This document shows positions 12,678 to 23,439 of a stretch of DNA of 64,000 nt, piece by piece. Both the position numbers and the translations under genes were made by a program. Each line of letters begins with the position of its first letter. Within the stretch, counting starts at the first letter, position 1. The notes beneath the pieces are model-generated. The model was not told where the DNA came from and searched no databases. It was given only the letters and a program-made list of their open reading frames with translations. The DNA lies in NCBI GenBank assembly GCA_000733355.1, contig JNVV01000088.1, positions 5,281 to 69,280 of the forward strand, in the 5' to 3' direction. The DNA is from Falciphora oryzae. Its lineage: Eukaryota; Ascomycota; Sordariomycetes; Magnaporthales; Magnaporthaceae.

Positions 12678-12899
12678 TGTTACGATATCCGTATCGGGCA
12701 AAGAGACGAGGCTGCGATGTACCTGTAGGGTTGAATTAGCTATTTAAAGCTAACGAACAGGAAGGGATCGCGGTGCTCCGTACCGGGGTTGATTGGTAGG
12801 ATTTTCTATGCGGCCAATTGGAGCACGGGCCAACTGTCGCCACGTGACCATAAGGGCCTAAGGACCGGCAAGCCCAAAAGGGCCTACCGTGCCATAACA
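12678..12899 (-). repeat. LTR of Gyp-B (3' LTR in element orientation)
   Basis: 222 bp, TGTTACGATATCCG to CCATAACA, matching the copy at 20,123-20,344. TSD actag lies directly to its left. Confidence 0.88.
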
Positions 12900-12985
12900 T
12901 TACCCCCCCCTCCCAAAAGGAAGCGCGCCCCTCCCCCTCAAAACCTTGCCCTTCGCCGGCGCAAGGCGTACTTCGGGGTCGGCTT

Positions 12986-15700
12986 CTAGTCAGCCGGGAT
13001 CTCGTCGTCCGGGTGCTCCGGGTCCGTCTTATCCTTCTGCCAGGCCTCGTGCCAGTCCTTCAACCGCTTTAAAGGGCCTGGCTGTTCCGGGTAAGCTTTA
13101 TGAAAGGCGTACAACACCGCCGGCGAGTTTTTAAAATTGCTGGCGTTGTAATACTTTGCGTTTGGATCCCAGCCCTTCCACTGCACCTGGTACTGCAATT
13201 TCCTATAATTAACTCTTAATAAAAAAATGTGGTCCACCTCCCACTCCTCCTTTCCAAATACAACCTCCGCTTCCAACTTTGGGGGCTTTTAGCCCCGAAA
13301 TGGGTTATCGGGATATTTCCTTAGCCTATCCGCGTGAAAAACCTTCGAGCCTCGCCACCCGTCCGGCACTTCCAATTTAAACGAGTGGCCCTTTATAGCC
13401 GCAACCCGATAATATTATCAAATCATAAAAAAGTTTAGCTTATCGCTTAGTCGGTCCGTTAGGTTCGTTTTTTTAAAAATAAACACCTGGTTTCCTACCC
13501 TAAAGTCGGATTCCCTGCGGTGCTTATTAGCTTGCTCTGTCATTCGTCGCTATAATTTTTTTAAAATCGCCCTCGCGCGTTCCACGTACTCCTAAAAGCG
13601 GCTGGCTATAGCCTGCCCTTTTTATTTAAAAAAACGTTCCGTTGTGGGTATTCCCTTAAACTTTACGGTTTTTTTATGCCAGTCGTAATAATTTATCGGG
13701 AGAAAGCCCGTAGTTATTTCGTAAAGCAACATACCTTCCAAAGCTTTATGCGGAAATAAGGCTTACGCCCAGTTCAATGCGGGAATAGCGTTTAATTAAT
13801 TATTTTGGTAATGGTTAACGTATATACGTAATTTTTAGTTTACGTACTTATTTATAATTTCCGCCTAACCTGCTGATTGGAAATGGCCCGCGGAAAAAAG
13901 GCGCCAGTTAATGCCCAGTATTTTGGCAAGCTTATTTATTAAGTTGGCCACGAACTAGGGGCTTTTGTTTAACCCCACAATTATTAGCAATCCGTAATTA
14001 CGGAACGGTTTTTAGTAGTACCACATCAGGGCTGCGTTCCGTGCTATAGCCATTCGGTAATATAAAATAATCCACGATTTTTTACTTAAGCAATCAATAA
14101 TAACCAGCGCGTTATTATATCCTTTTTTATTTTTAAGCATGCTTTTAAAATTTATCACAAAATGCTGCCCTAGCCGTTTAGGGATAGGGAGGGGGTGTAA
14201 AAGCCCTAAGGTTTTATCCCGGGGAATTTTAGCGGATTAGCAAACGCAGTTGGCGACGTACCTATTAACGTTTGCGCCTTGCCCTTTCCACCAATACAGG
14301 GCTCCCACCAGGCGTTTTATTTTATTTTTGCCCAAATATACGAAAGGCAGCTTATCGTGGGCTTTTCGAATAATTTAAGCCGGCAGCGTGGGGTTATTAG
14401 CCGGGATCACAAAGCGACCGTTTTTCAGCAAATACCTTTTTTTAGTCAAGCTTTAAAAAACTTCACCGCTTCGAGCTTTTTATCGGTTTTTTTTAAAAGT
14501 AATAAAAGTAAGGTTAGCTCGAAATGCAAAATTTGTTAATATTATCGTCGCAAAGGGAAAGTTTTCCCGAGGTGCCACGTTAGCTTTATCGGTCGTGGCT
14601 ACCTTTAGTTTAAAAATGCGCAGCGTTTTTTCGGCTTCCTGCTTTAGCTTTTAGGTGGCCAGTTTTTCCGTTTTCCGCGTTAAAGCGTCCGCCACGTTTT
14701 AGCCCCCTAGCTTATACCAAATCACGAAATGGTATTGGGATAAGAAATCTGCCCAGCCCGTTTGTTTTATATTTAGTTAACGTTTTGTGGAGAAATATTC
14801 CAGGGCTTAATGGTTGGTAATAACCTTAAAAGGTTCCGTTTGTTAGCTGCCGATTAATTCGGCCTTTTAAACCTTAAGGCCCCGAACCACTGCTAAAAAT
14901 TTCTTATTATGGGCTTCGTAATTTAGCTTAGCACCGTTTATGGTTTTTAAATAAAAAACTACAAAGTGCCAATCCTTTTCGCCCTTTTCCCGCTAGCTTA
15001 ATATTCCCGCTACCACTCCGTTCAACGCATTCGTTTCCATCCGTATAGCCAAGTGCTATCGTAATATCTTAGGACGGGGGCCGCAAAAAATCGCCCCTTT
15101 AAAGCGTTAAAGGCCTGTTAACATTTAAAAAACCACTTAAAAAGTACGTCCTTTTTCGTCAACTGCGTTAAAGGTTTCGCAAAGCGATTTTATTCCGGAA
15201 CGAACTTGCGGTAAAAATTGCAAAAGCCTAAAAACGACTAAATCCCTTTCACCGTTAAAAGCTGCTTCCAATTTCAAACGACGGCCATTTTTTTAAAATC
15301 GACGGCCACGCCTTAAATCCCGATAATAAACCCCAGAAATTTTGTTTATTTCACGTAAAATTCGCATTTTTTAAGGTTAGCTTAAAAGCCGGCCTTTTGT
15401 AATCGTTTTAAAACTTTTCGCACGTGTTGCTTATACTCGGCTTTAATATCGAACTAAATTAAAATGTTATTAATGTATGCCAAGCAAAAATTATCCAAAT
15501 AATTCATTAAAACGCTATTAATATATTTTTAAAAAGTAGCTAGGCCGTTAGTTAAGCCGAAAGGTAGCACCTTATATTTAAAAATGCCGTAGCGGGTGCG
15601 AAAAATTATTAAGTCCTCGTCGCCGGCGGCTATCCGGATGCGGTGGAAGGTTTGGCGGATATTTATTTTCGTAAAAATGCGAGCGCTTTTAATCCTAGCC
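12986..15700 (-). pseudogene. Gyp-B integrase, RNase H and RT C-terminal half, with chromodomain
   Basis: The minus-strand frame 12,986-13,276 is a well-kept chromodomain (VDHIFLLRVNYRKLQYQVQW, then KGWDP and SNFKNSP). Upstream in the element lie the integrase and RNase H regions. RT sequence covers about 15,430-15,783 ([33 protein letters not shown]). The catalytic motif reads YINN near 15,470-15,480 instead of YIDD, a double Asp-to-Asn change expected from RIP. The chromodomain in this class is thought to steer insertion to modified histones. Confidence 0.8.
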
Positions 15701-15703
15701 AGT

Positions 15704-16202
15704 GTTTTTTCGATTAGCGGTAGCGGGCAAACGTCCTTTTTGGTAATAGCGTTTAATTTCCAATAATCCACGCAAAAACGCAAAAATCCATTGCCTTTGC
15801 GTGCGAAAAAAATAGGTGCTGCCTATAATGCGTTGCTGGGCTCGATAAAGCCTTTTTGGAAAAACTTTTTTAAATATTTCCTGCACGTTTCCAGCTCTTC
15901 CAAAGACATTTTATAAAGCGGACTATATATAAAATCCTCTGGTGGGCTTGTCAGCTCCAGGCGGTGGTCCACGCCCTTTTTAAACGGGGGTATTTCGTTG
16001 GACTTGGCTTTGCTAAAGCTTTCCAGCAAATTCCGATACTCCAAAAGGACCGTTTCCAATGCGCGTTGCCGAAATTCCTTATCGTCGTAAGGAAATAGCT
16101 CCTCCGCTTAAGCCAATTCCCGTTTTTCAAAAATAAATTTATCCAGCTCGTGGAAACTAATTGCCGCCAGGTCGGTGTTTTCCTTCGCTTAATTTTCGGC
16201 TA
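15704..16202. repeat. First copy of a 499-bp block ending at the 41-N gap
   Basis: The block 15,704-16,202 (RT N-terminal half of Gyp-B, minus strand) recurs at 16,244-16,742 directly after 41 Ns. The first copy ends at the gap and the second begins at it, as for two overlapping contigs. A handful of transitions distinguish the copies. Confidence 0.85.
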
Positions 16203-16243
16203 NNNNNNNNNNNNNNNNNNNNNNNNNNNNNNNNNNNNNNNNN
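16203..16243. other. Assembly gap (41 N)
   Basis: A run of 41 N inside Gyp-B between two near-identical 499-bp blocks. It is probably a scaffolding join that should be collapsed. Confidence 0.95.
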
Positions 16244-16742
16244 GTTTTTTCGATTAGCGGTAGCGGGCAAACGTCCTTTTTGGTAATGGCGTTTAATTTC
16301 CAATAATCCACGCAAAAACGCAAAAATCCATTGCTTTTGCGTGCGAAAAAAATGGGTGCTGCCTATAATGCGTTGCTGGGCTCGATAAAGCCTTTTTGGA
16401 AAAACTTTTTTAAATATTTCCTGCACGTTTCCAGCTCTTTTAAGGACATTTTATAAAGCGGATTATATGTAAAATCCTTTGGTGGGCTTGTCAGCTCCAG
16501 GCGGTGGTCCACGCCCTTTTTAAACGGGGGTATTTCGTTGGACTTGGCTTTGCTAAAGCTTTCTAGCAAATTCCGATACTCCAAAGGGACCGTTTTTAAT
16601 GCGCGTTGCCGAAATTCCTTATCGTCGTAAGGAAATAGCTCCTCCGCTTAAGCCAATTCCCGTTTTTCAAAAATAAATTTATCCAGCTCGTGGAAACTAA
16701 TTGCCGCCAGGTCGGTGTTTTCCTTCGCTTAATTTTCGGCTA
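16244..16742. repeat. Second copy of the 499-bp block beginning at the gap
   Basis: Repeats 15,704-16,202 with a few transitions (for example ggactatatata versus ggattatatgta). Both copies encode the same part of RT, so only one fits a normal gypsy pol. Confidence 0.85.
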
Positions 16743-17781
16743 CCCGTTAAAAGCCTACCGCGCTTAATACAGCCACGTCGGGGGGTCGGTGCATATACCA
16801 GCCAACCAAATCTCGTTTAAGGATGTAAACCCTTTGCCCGTTTCGGCCGGAATGGGAGGAGGGCCTTTCCGGAACCCTCCGGGTTCGGGGTTGCGGTTTA
16901 GAGGTTGGGCGGGGGTAAGGAAAGCCCGCCAGCTCTCGTTCCATTTTGGCCAAATCCTCCCCCGAAACTTTCCTTTATTTATGCTTGGCAAGCTTTAAGG
17001 CGGCTATCTAAAAGTTTTGGATAACCTGCTTAAAAGGTTCTGGGGCTGGCTCCGCTAATCGCCGTTTTTCGGCCAGCTGCAACTTTTGCAATTAAACGCG
17101 GATCGCGGCCAAAATCTGCTGTCGTTCGCTGGGCTTTGGTCCGGGGTTTAGCGCGATTTTAAGTGTGGGCCTCGCTTGCTCGAAAATCCTTTATTTTTTC
17201 AGCTAGCGATCCTTTTTTTTAAATTTAGCGTTTCGGGCGCGTACCTCGTTATCCCAGCGGACCTTTTTAAGTAAGCGGCCTTCGCTGGCGCCCATTTCGA
17301 TATCGTAAGCATTCCCTTAAAGCAATACTAACTTTGGAAAAATAAGCTGTCGTTTACGGCAGTTCACCAGGGTATCGTGGTAATTTAGGAACTTTTTTCC
17401 CATTATCAGGTTATAATGCATATCGATAACCAAAAAAAAATTTTGGGAAAATAACCGCTGCCGTATTTTAAAAAAGGCGACCAAAGCCACGTTTATCACC
17501 TGCGTGCTTTAGCTTTTGTAATCGCCAATCGCTTGGTATTCGAAATTAATAATGCAGCGAGGTTTAAATTTTATAAGCTTTTTCGCGAAATTTAAACTTA
17601 TAAAAAAATATCCGTTTGCTCCGGTATTAATTAGCGCTGTGGCAAAAAAAGAAAATCCGTTAATTATTATTTCAAAAGTTAAAATTATGGGGTCCCTTTC
17701 GAAATGTTTAGCAAAAAAATCGTAAAAAATTTTCTTTATGCCAAATGCCACTGTTAACATTTTTAGCCCTGGGATAAAGTT
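16743..17781 (-). pseudogene. Gyp-B protease and RT leader
   Basis: On the minus strand 17,509-17,760 contains ALINTGANGY, a retroviral-type aspartic protease motif (ALIDTGANG in active copies) with the catalytic Asp changed to Asn by a RIP-type transition. The next open piece, 17,317-17,499, contains DMHYNLIMGKKFLNYHDTLV, the segment between protease and RT in gypsy polyproteins. A Pro-rich stretch lies near 16,750-16,990. Inactive. Confidence 0.75.
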
Positions 17782-17783
17782 TA

Positions 17784-18213
17784 ACGTGGTTCACTAGCTT
17801 GTGCCACAAACCAGAGTGTGCCACATTTGAAAATCTTATATTAAACGCGATTTTCGATACCCTTGCTAACTCGGCCAATATAAGCCCAAATTTAACCAAA
17901 TTTAAAAAGGTTATATTTAATTAAATAAAAAATTTAATTTAATTTTCTTAGATTTTTATTATTACCCTTTTAGGGTTAGTTTATAGCACTGTATAATACA
18001 TTGTGTAAAATATGCAAATTAACCTAAAAGGGTAATAATAAAAATCTAAAAAAATTAAATTAAATTTTTTATTTAGTTAAATATAACCTTTTTAAATTTG
18101 GTTAAATTTGGGCTTATATTAGCCGAGTTAGCAAGGGTATCGAAAATCGCGTTTAATATGAGATTTTTAAGTGTGGCACACTTTGGTTTGTGGCACAAGC
18201 TGGTGAACTACGT
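17784..18213. mobile_element. Foldback MITE-A (pogo-type ends) inserted in Gyp-B gag
   Basis: A 430-bp near-perfect inverted repeat: two arms of about 200 bp around a short centre (about 17,997). It begins ACGTGGTTCACTAGC and ends with its complement, flanked by TA at 17,782-17,783 and 18,214-18,215. Each end carries two direct TGTGCCACA-type motifs. It has no coding capacity. The ends resemble those of the pogo elements here, so a pogo transposase probably moved it. Confidence 0.9.
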
Positions 18214-18215
18214 TA

Positions 18216-19985
18216 ATGCTTCCAAGGCAATTAATTTTCTAAATCCTCGGCTTTATTATCGTTTTCCAGGTTAGCGCCGGCTGCTTTAAGCTCCTCCCCG
18301 TTAAATTTTATAATTCGTTAAACGATAACGTTTAGGCGAAACTCCTCGCGCTGCTTTTTATCGCCTTTAGGGCAATCGAAAGCCCGGTGGCCGGTTTCGC
18401 GGCAATTAAAGCATTGGCCTTTTTTAATCAATTTTTTAATTTCGTCCGCAAACAGTTTGCTTGCACCAGGGCCCGGTAGCTTGGTGGCGGGGGCTTTAAA
18501 AGCTCCGTTTCCAGTTTTGCCGCTTAGCTTTTTATTTCTTCCGGTATTGCCTTTATTTTTATCGTTAATAAACGTTTTGTTTTTATTTTAGCGCTAAAAA
18601 AATTGAAGCTTTTAGGCACGCTTTGAAAACTGCTCGAACGTGCAAAAAGCTTCCAGGTAATTACGAAATAAATTATTTTAAAGTCCGCTTGAAAATCGCT
18701 TATAAAGCGCTCGCTTCCACTGCTTTTAAAAGGTTTAAATCTCCCTAGCAAAACGAATAAACTTGTTTTTAAAAGCTATAAAATCGTCGCCCGTTTTTAT
18801 CGTTAGCAAATCGAAAGCGTCGTAGGCCTTTTCTTTAGCATTAGCGTCGTAATACTTCTGTTAAAAATGCTTTATAAAAGCGGCATATATGGTAATTCGC
18901 TAAAAATGCTTTTTGCGGGTGTAAGGCAATAGCATTTTAGCTGCGTTACTATTAAAGCGTTTTTTAACATAAACGAATTTATCGTAATTGGTTGAATAAA
19001 AGCTACCGTCGCATTCCAGCTTCTTTTTAATTTGCTAATACCAAATTTCGAACTCCACGTCGTCCTTTTCGGGGTTTAAAAAAAAACGAGAAGGGTTTTT
19101 TATTTTGGTTTTGGTGGCGCGCTGTGCTTTTATAACCGAATCGGTTGGGGTTAAATGGCGAAAGCGCTTATCGGTCGCAGCCGGCTTAATGGCTATATTA
19201 ACGATGGCTGCCTTTAGGTCGGCAATTTTAACGTTTCGAGCTGCGATTTGCGCGAAAAGGTCCTTTAGCACCTAAAGGTTTTAATTAATGCTTTCGGCGT
19301 GGCTTTAGTTGGCGGAAATGCGAAGAGCGTCCTTGCCGCTTTTGCTAATGCCGTGGCACCAGTCGTACATATACCCCAAATTAAAATCCAATTAGACGGC
19401 TATCTGGTGTAAGGTCTTCCGCTAACCGTGGACTGCCTCCAGGCAAAAAAAGCAAAGTTTAACCTTTTTGTAAAAAGCTTCGGGGTTTTCGGCCTAAAAA
19501 TTCCGGAACGTTTTAAACGAATACGGATTATTAAAATTCGAAAATGCTGTTTGGGCTCGTTTAGAAATGGGGGCGAGGTGAAAAAACGGATTTTTTTTCC
19601 GGGCGGCATGCTCGCTAAAATAAATTATTTGGTTTATTAAATTTTAGTTTTAGGTACTTTTGAAAGCTTGATAGCGGATTTGCTTGTTTATATTTTCCTA
19701 AAAGGAAATAATTTTATCCTTAAAAGCTGCGTAGGTTAAATCGGTGGCTAGCTTTTTAAGCTTTTCGTCGGATTCGACGTTAACGCTTTCGCGGCGGAGG
19801 TGGTGGGCCGGCGCTTTAAACAGGCTGCTGTTTAAGCCGGAACCGGCGGCCTGTTTACTAGCACGGCGGCTGGCCCGGAAAAACAAGCGTTCGAAATCCT
19901 CCATTGCGAAACGAATTAATTTTCGGGCTTTTTCGAAGCGTGCCGTTTTAGCCGCGGCTTCGGCATCGTGGTCAGGCATGGTCAC
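18216..19985 (-). pseudogene. Gyp-B gag remnant with CCHC zinc knuckle
   Basis: The minus strand starts with an open frame 19,698-19,985 (MTMPDHDAEAAAKTARFEKA), a plausible gag N-terminus, and continues through pieces such as 19,035-19,271. Near 18,375-18,420 lies a clear zinc knuckle, CFNCRETGHRAFDC, fitting CX2CX4HX4C, which packages RNA in this class. MITE-A sits between the knuckle and the protease. Stops and frame breaks separate the pieces. Confidence 0.75.
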
Positions 19986-20122
19986 CTAACAGGTAAATTA
20001 GTTTTTAGGTCGGGTTACGCCGTTACGGGCAGCTTCCTTAAACAGGCGGCAATTATCGGGCTGCGCTTCGTGCAAATAATATTGCTGCCTTCGCAAGCAG
20101 TTAAACAAATTAAGCTTTAAAT

Positions 20123-20344
20123 TGTTACGATATCCGTATCGGGCAAAAAAACGAGGCTGCGATATACCCGTAAGGTTAAATTGGCTATTTAAAGCTAAAG
20201 AACAGGAAGGGATCGCGGTGCTCCGCACCGGGGTTAATTGGCAGGGTTTTCTATGCGGCCAATTGGAGCACGGGCTAACTGTCGCCACGTGACTATGAGG
20301 GCCTGAGGACCGGCAAGCCCAAAAGGGCTTGCCGTGTTATAACA
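20123..20344 (-). repeat. LTR of Gyp-B (5' LTR in element orientation)
   Basis: 222 bp, matching 12,678-12,899 with RIP-like differences. TSD actag follows at 20,345-20,349. Confidence 0.88.
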
Positions 20345-21130
20345 ACTAGTGGAATTAGCTATCTGCCTTTACGCTTAAAAGCGCTCCGCTTAGGTTGATA
20401 TTTTCCTTGCATTTTAATGGGATATTAACAATTTAACTACGTCGGCTACGAATTGCTTACCGTACGAATTTCTTTTCAAATTTAAGCTTTTTGGATCCGT
20501 TACTCGCTTTACCAATTTAAACCTAAAGGATACACCTAACCTCTAATACATGTGTAAGCATTTCCGTTGTAAAGCTTAGTACGTTATGGACTTCGCTACC
20601 TTTAAAATAAAAAGGCTATACGATAACAAACACCGCTATAAAAAGTTTAACGAAGGAAACCAAATCTGGTTAAAAATAGGTGCCGCTTATAAGCTTCGCG
20701 GAGGAATTGTAAATAACAAAACAGCCTTTTTTCGCTAGGGACCTTATACGATTAGGAAAAAGGTTTTACCCCTAGCTTATAAGCTCGAATTACCTATTAA
20801 CGGCATTAGGATTTACCTAGTGATATCCATTTAGCATTTCCTTCGCTACCACGCTAAAAACGATCCCTTTTAGCGAATACCAGTACCATTTAGCCCTGTT
20901 GACTATACCCCGGCTAACGACAAATCCGACGATTTTGGCAACCCCGACGACAAATCGTTCGAAATTAAACGTATTACTAACTATAGGGTTAAAAGGGGCG
21001 GCTCCGTCGAGTATTACGTGGTTTGGAAGGGATACGGAAACCACGAAGGCATTTAAAAGCCTAAAGCCAACTTTAAGCACGCACCTAAGGTAGTTGAGGC
21101 CTACGAAAAGTTGCAGGCAACTTTAACCGC
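20345..21130 (+). pseudogene. Gyp-A integrase C-terminus and chromodomain
   Basis: Continuation of Gyp-A pol after the Gyp-B insertion. The plus strand reads the integrase C-terminal part (about 20,590-20,880), then a chromodomain near 20,960-21,110 (FEIKRITNYRVKRGGSVEYY, then VVWKGYGNHEG). The downstream tail is basic. A few stops remain (for example in the expected Trp of GTWEPKAN). Confidence 0.78.
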
Positions 21131-21348
21131 GTTTAAAGGTAAAGTTAACGCTTTGCCGATGGCCTTTTCCCAGTAGCCAACGACGCCTTTAAGGCTTAGG
21201 AACCTGCTCCGGTTAAGCGCGGTCGTAAACGCCCGCGCAAGAACTAAACGCCGTAAAAGCGAGAGAGGAAAAAAAGAGGATTACCAAATTATAACATTGT
21301 TTGTATTTAGCATTGAGGTCGATGCTGTTTTTTTAAAGGGCCGGCATT

Positions 21349-21550
21349 TGTTACGGCCAGTAGGGCCTTGATCGCTAATAAAGGAGTTGGGCCTGGAAAC
21401 CCTTATCGCCCGATAAGAGAGGAGGTTCCATAGGGTGGATCCCGCATAGAGATATTTTAAATTTCTGTAAGGCCAGGCCTCTAGCTTCCAACCTACTTTG
21501 AATATTATCTTTTTGCTATTCCAATTTCTTTGCCTTCGACTGCTTTAACA
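21349..21550 (+). repeat. 3' LTR of Gyp-A
   Basis: 202 bp, TGTTACGGCCAGTAGGGCC to TGCTTTAACA. It is less mutated than the 5' copy. TSD tttgg follows at 21,551-21,555. Confidence 0.88.
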
Positions 21551-21555
21551 TTTGG

Positions 21556-22623
21556 TACCATATGCGATTTTTTAAAAATTATTTTATATAAAAAAATAAA
21601 AAAATTAACATTTTTACGTTAAGCTTTTAAATTTAATTTGTATAATAAACTTGTTATATGCTAACAAGTGCAGGGTAAGCTAATTTAATTAAATCCATAA
21701 GCATTATTTAACGCTATAAGTTTTTATAAGCCGACTTTGTATACCGAATTGCTAAGGCACTTTATAAGGCTAAAGCTTTGTAAGCGCATTTTGCATATCG
21801 CTTTTAAAGCAATAAACTAGTATAGGGTAAATAGTGCAGGGTAGGTAGGGTTTATGTACCTTATAACAACTAAATACATTAATTTCTTTTTATAACAGCT
21901 AATACGCGATTTTAAAGGGGCAAATAATAGGATTTAGGATTTTTATAAGAAATACCCCAATAAATTAAAACAACCAAATTGGTGACGAAATTTCGCTAAA
22001 GCGCTAGGCTACGTACATAACTTTTCTTAGATTTTGTTAAACTTTTTTTTATTTTCAACCTTTTTTTTTAAGCGATTATGTAATAAGGGGTTAAAAACGA
22101 CTGTGAGAAGATCTTTTATATTGCAAATAATCTTTTTAGGAGCTTAAAAGATGCTTTAGGAAGAAGGAATCTTTCGAAGAGGCTATAAAGGTGGCAGTGT
22201 TTATATAAACCACCCTGATCCATGCGAAGTATTAAGTGCACAATTTTGCATTGCCTTTTATCTTTTACCGCTTGGCTTTAAGTTTGTTAAGCTTTATGCA
22301 GGCCGTTTATGCAAGCTTGCGGACCTCCGTGAGGCCGGTCCGGAAGCTGGCTACTAGAAGCCAATTAATGGAGCCGATTGGTTAGGGCCGTCCAATGGGT
22401 CCATGGGTTTTTCCGTATAACATATATCCATAGCACGCATATTATTTTAAGGTTACGTAACTCCTTATATAACTTCCCGTGCTAAGTGCAGGGTCCGGCG
22501 CCCCTTTTTACTGGCTTACCTTTATTTAGTCGTAATAATAAACTACTTTAATGATAACGTAAGCGTTAAAACTAGGGTCGCTTTTACTAATGCGTAATTG
22601 CTTTAAATAAAAATTAAAACAGG
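21556..22623. other. Unidentified AT-rich sequence into which Gyp-A inserted
   Basis: About 1.07 kb that continues the sequence left of 3,890. GTGCAGGGT occurs near 21,668, 21,838 and 22,489. Around 22,440-22,475, gttacgtaactccttatataac resembles the reverse complement of the start of LTR family C (3,063-3,085), so a minus-strand LTR fragment may end there. No gene is recognised. Confidence 0.4.
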
Positions 22624-22625
22624 TA

Positions 22626-23053
22626 ACGTGGTTTATTAGTAAGTGACGTACCTTTACTAAGTGACGCATTTCAAATCTTATACTAAATGCCGTTTTTTTC
22701 AATTAAATAACTCGCTCAATTTAAGCCTAAAATTAACCAAATTTTTACACGTTGCATTTAATGAAATATAGAATTTAATTTAATTTTTTTGGATTTTTAT
22801 TATCACCTTTTTAAGGTTAGTTCGCAACATTGTATAATATACTGTGTAAAATGCGCAAATTAACCTAAAAGGGTAAGAAAAAAACTGCAAGAAATTTAAA
22901 TTAAATTCTTTATTCTATTAAATATAACGTGTAGAAATTTGGTTAATTTTAAGCTTAAATTGAGCGAGTTATTTAATCGAAAAAAACGGCATTTAGTATG
23001 GGATTTGAAGTGCGTTACTTAGTGAGGGTGCGTTACTTATTGATGAACCACGT
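22626..23053. mobile_element. Foldback MITE-B
   Basis: A 428-bp inverted repeat related to MITE-A in length and centre (aacattgtataatatactgtg near 22,830). Ends start ACGTGGTTTATTAGT, with TA at 22,624-22,625 and 23,054-23,055. Its paired end motif is AAGTGACG-type, unlike the GTGCCAC of MITE-A. Non-coding. Confidence 0.88.
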
Positions 23054-23439
23054 TATGCTAAATAAATAATATAAAAAAAATATTATTAATTTATTTTATT
23101 TAAAGCATTTGAAATTTTAGGTTTTTTTATAACGTGTTAAGGAATCGCTATAGCTAAATAAATAGTTAAATTTTAACGCTAAATAGTAATTGTAAGTTTT
23201 AGTTCGGTAAAATTATATGCGAGTTTGAAATCGCGCAGCCGGACAGCCTTTCGAAATAATTCAATTTTGATACCGGAATCGAACTCCTCGCACCCGATTT
23301 GACCTAAGATCGATGCCGCATCGGGTGCGCGCCGACGGCGCGGGCTTAAAATCGATGGAAGTCGATTCCGGGCTCGCGGCCAGTCGACACGCCTCGACGG
23401 TGGATCCCCCTAACGCGCCTCCGGACGCGCGAGGGAATG

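Larger units (their letters stand above)
12678..20344 (-). mobile_element. Gypsy chromodomain element Gyp-B nested in Gyp-A
   Basis: 222-bp LTRs at 12,678-12,899 and 20,123-20,344 (start TGTTACGATATCCG, end ATAACA) with a 5-bp target duplication actag at 12,673-12,677 and 20,345-20,349. Genes run on the minus strand: gag, protease, RT, RNase H, integrase, chromodomain. It is 7,667 bp as assembled, about 7.1 kb if the duplicated contig ends at 15,704-16,742 are collapsed. A MITE interrupts it at 17,784-18,213. Confidence 0.9.
3895..21550 (+). mobile_element. Nested gypsy chromodomain element Gyp-A, complete with both LTRs and TSD
   Basis: Two 202-bp LTRs (3,895-4,096 and 21,349-21,550) are flanked outside by the same 5 bp, tttgg (3,890-3,894 and 21,551-21,555). 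Between them, on the plus strand, are gag, pol with RT, RNase H and integrase, and a terminal chromodomain. Two later insertions split it: a pogo element (5,986-7,844) and Gyp-B (12,678-20,344). Subtracting these leaves about 8.1 kb, a normal length for the class. It is heavily RIPped. Confidence 0.88.

Noticed and set aside
12789..12989. 66-codon plus frame spanning the Gyp-B LTR edge
   Set aside because: It crosses the LTR boundary and lies antisense to the Gyp-B chromodomain end.
15704..16742. True tandem duplication in the RT gene of Gyp-B
   Set aside because: The copies abut the N gap exactly and only one fits RT; an assembly explanation is simpler.
17940..17980. TTAGGGTTAG-like word as a telomere trace
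   Set aside because: A single occurrence within MITE-A; no array of telomere repeats in the window.
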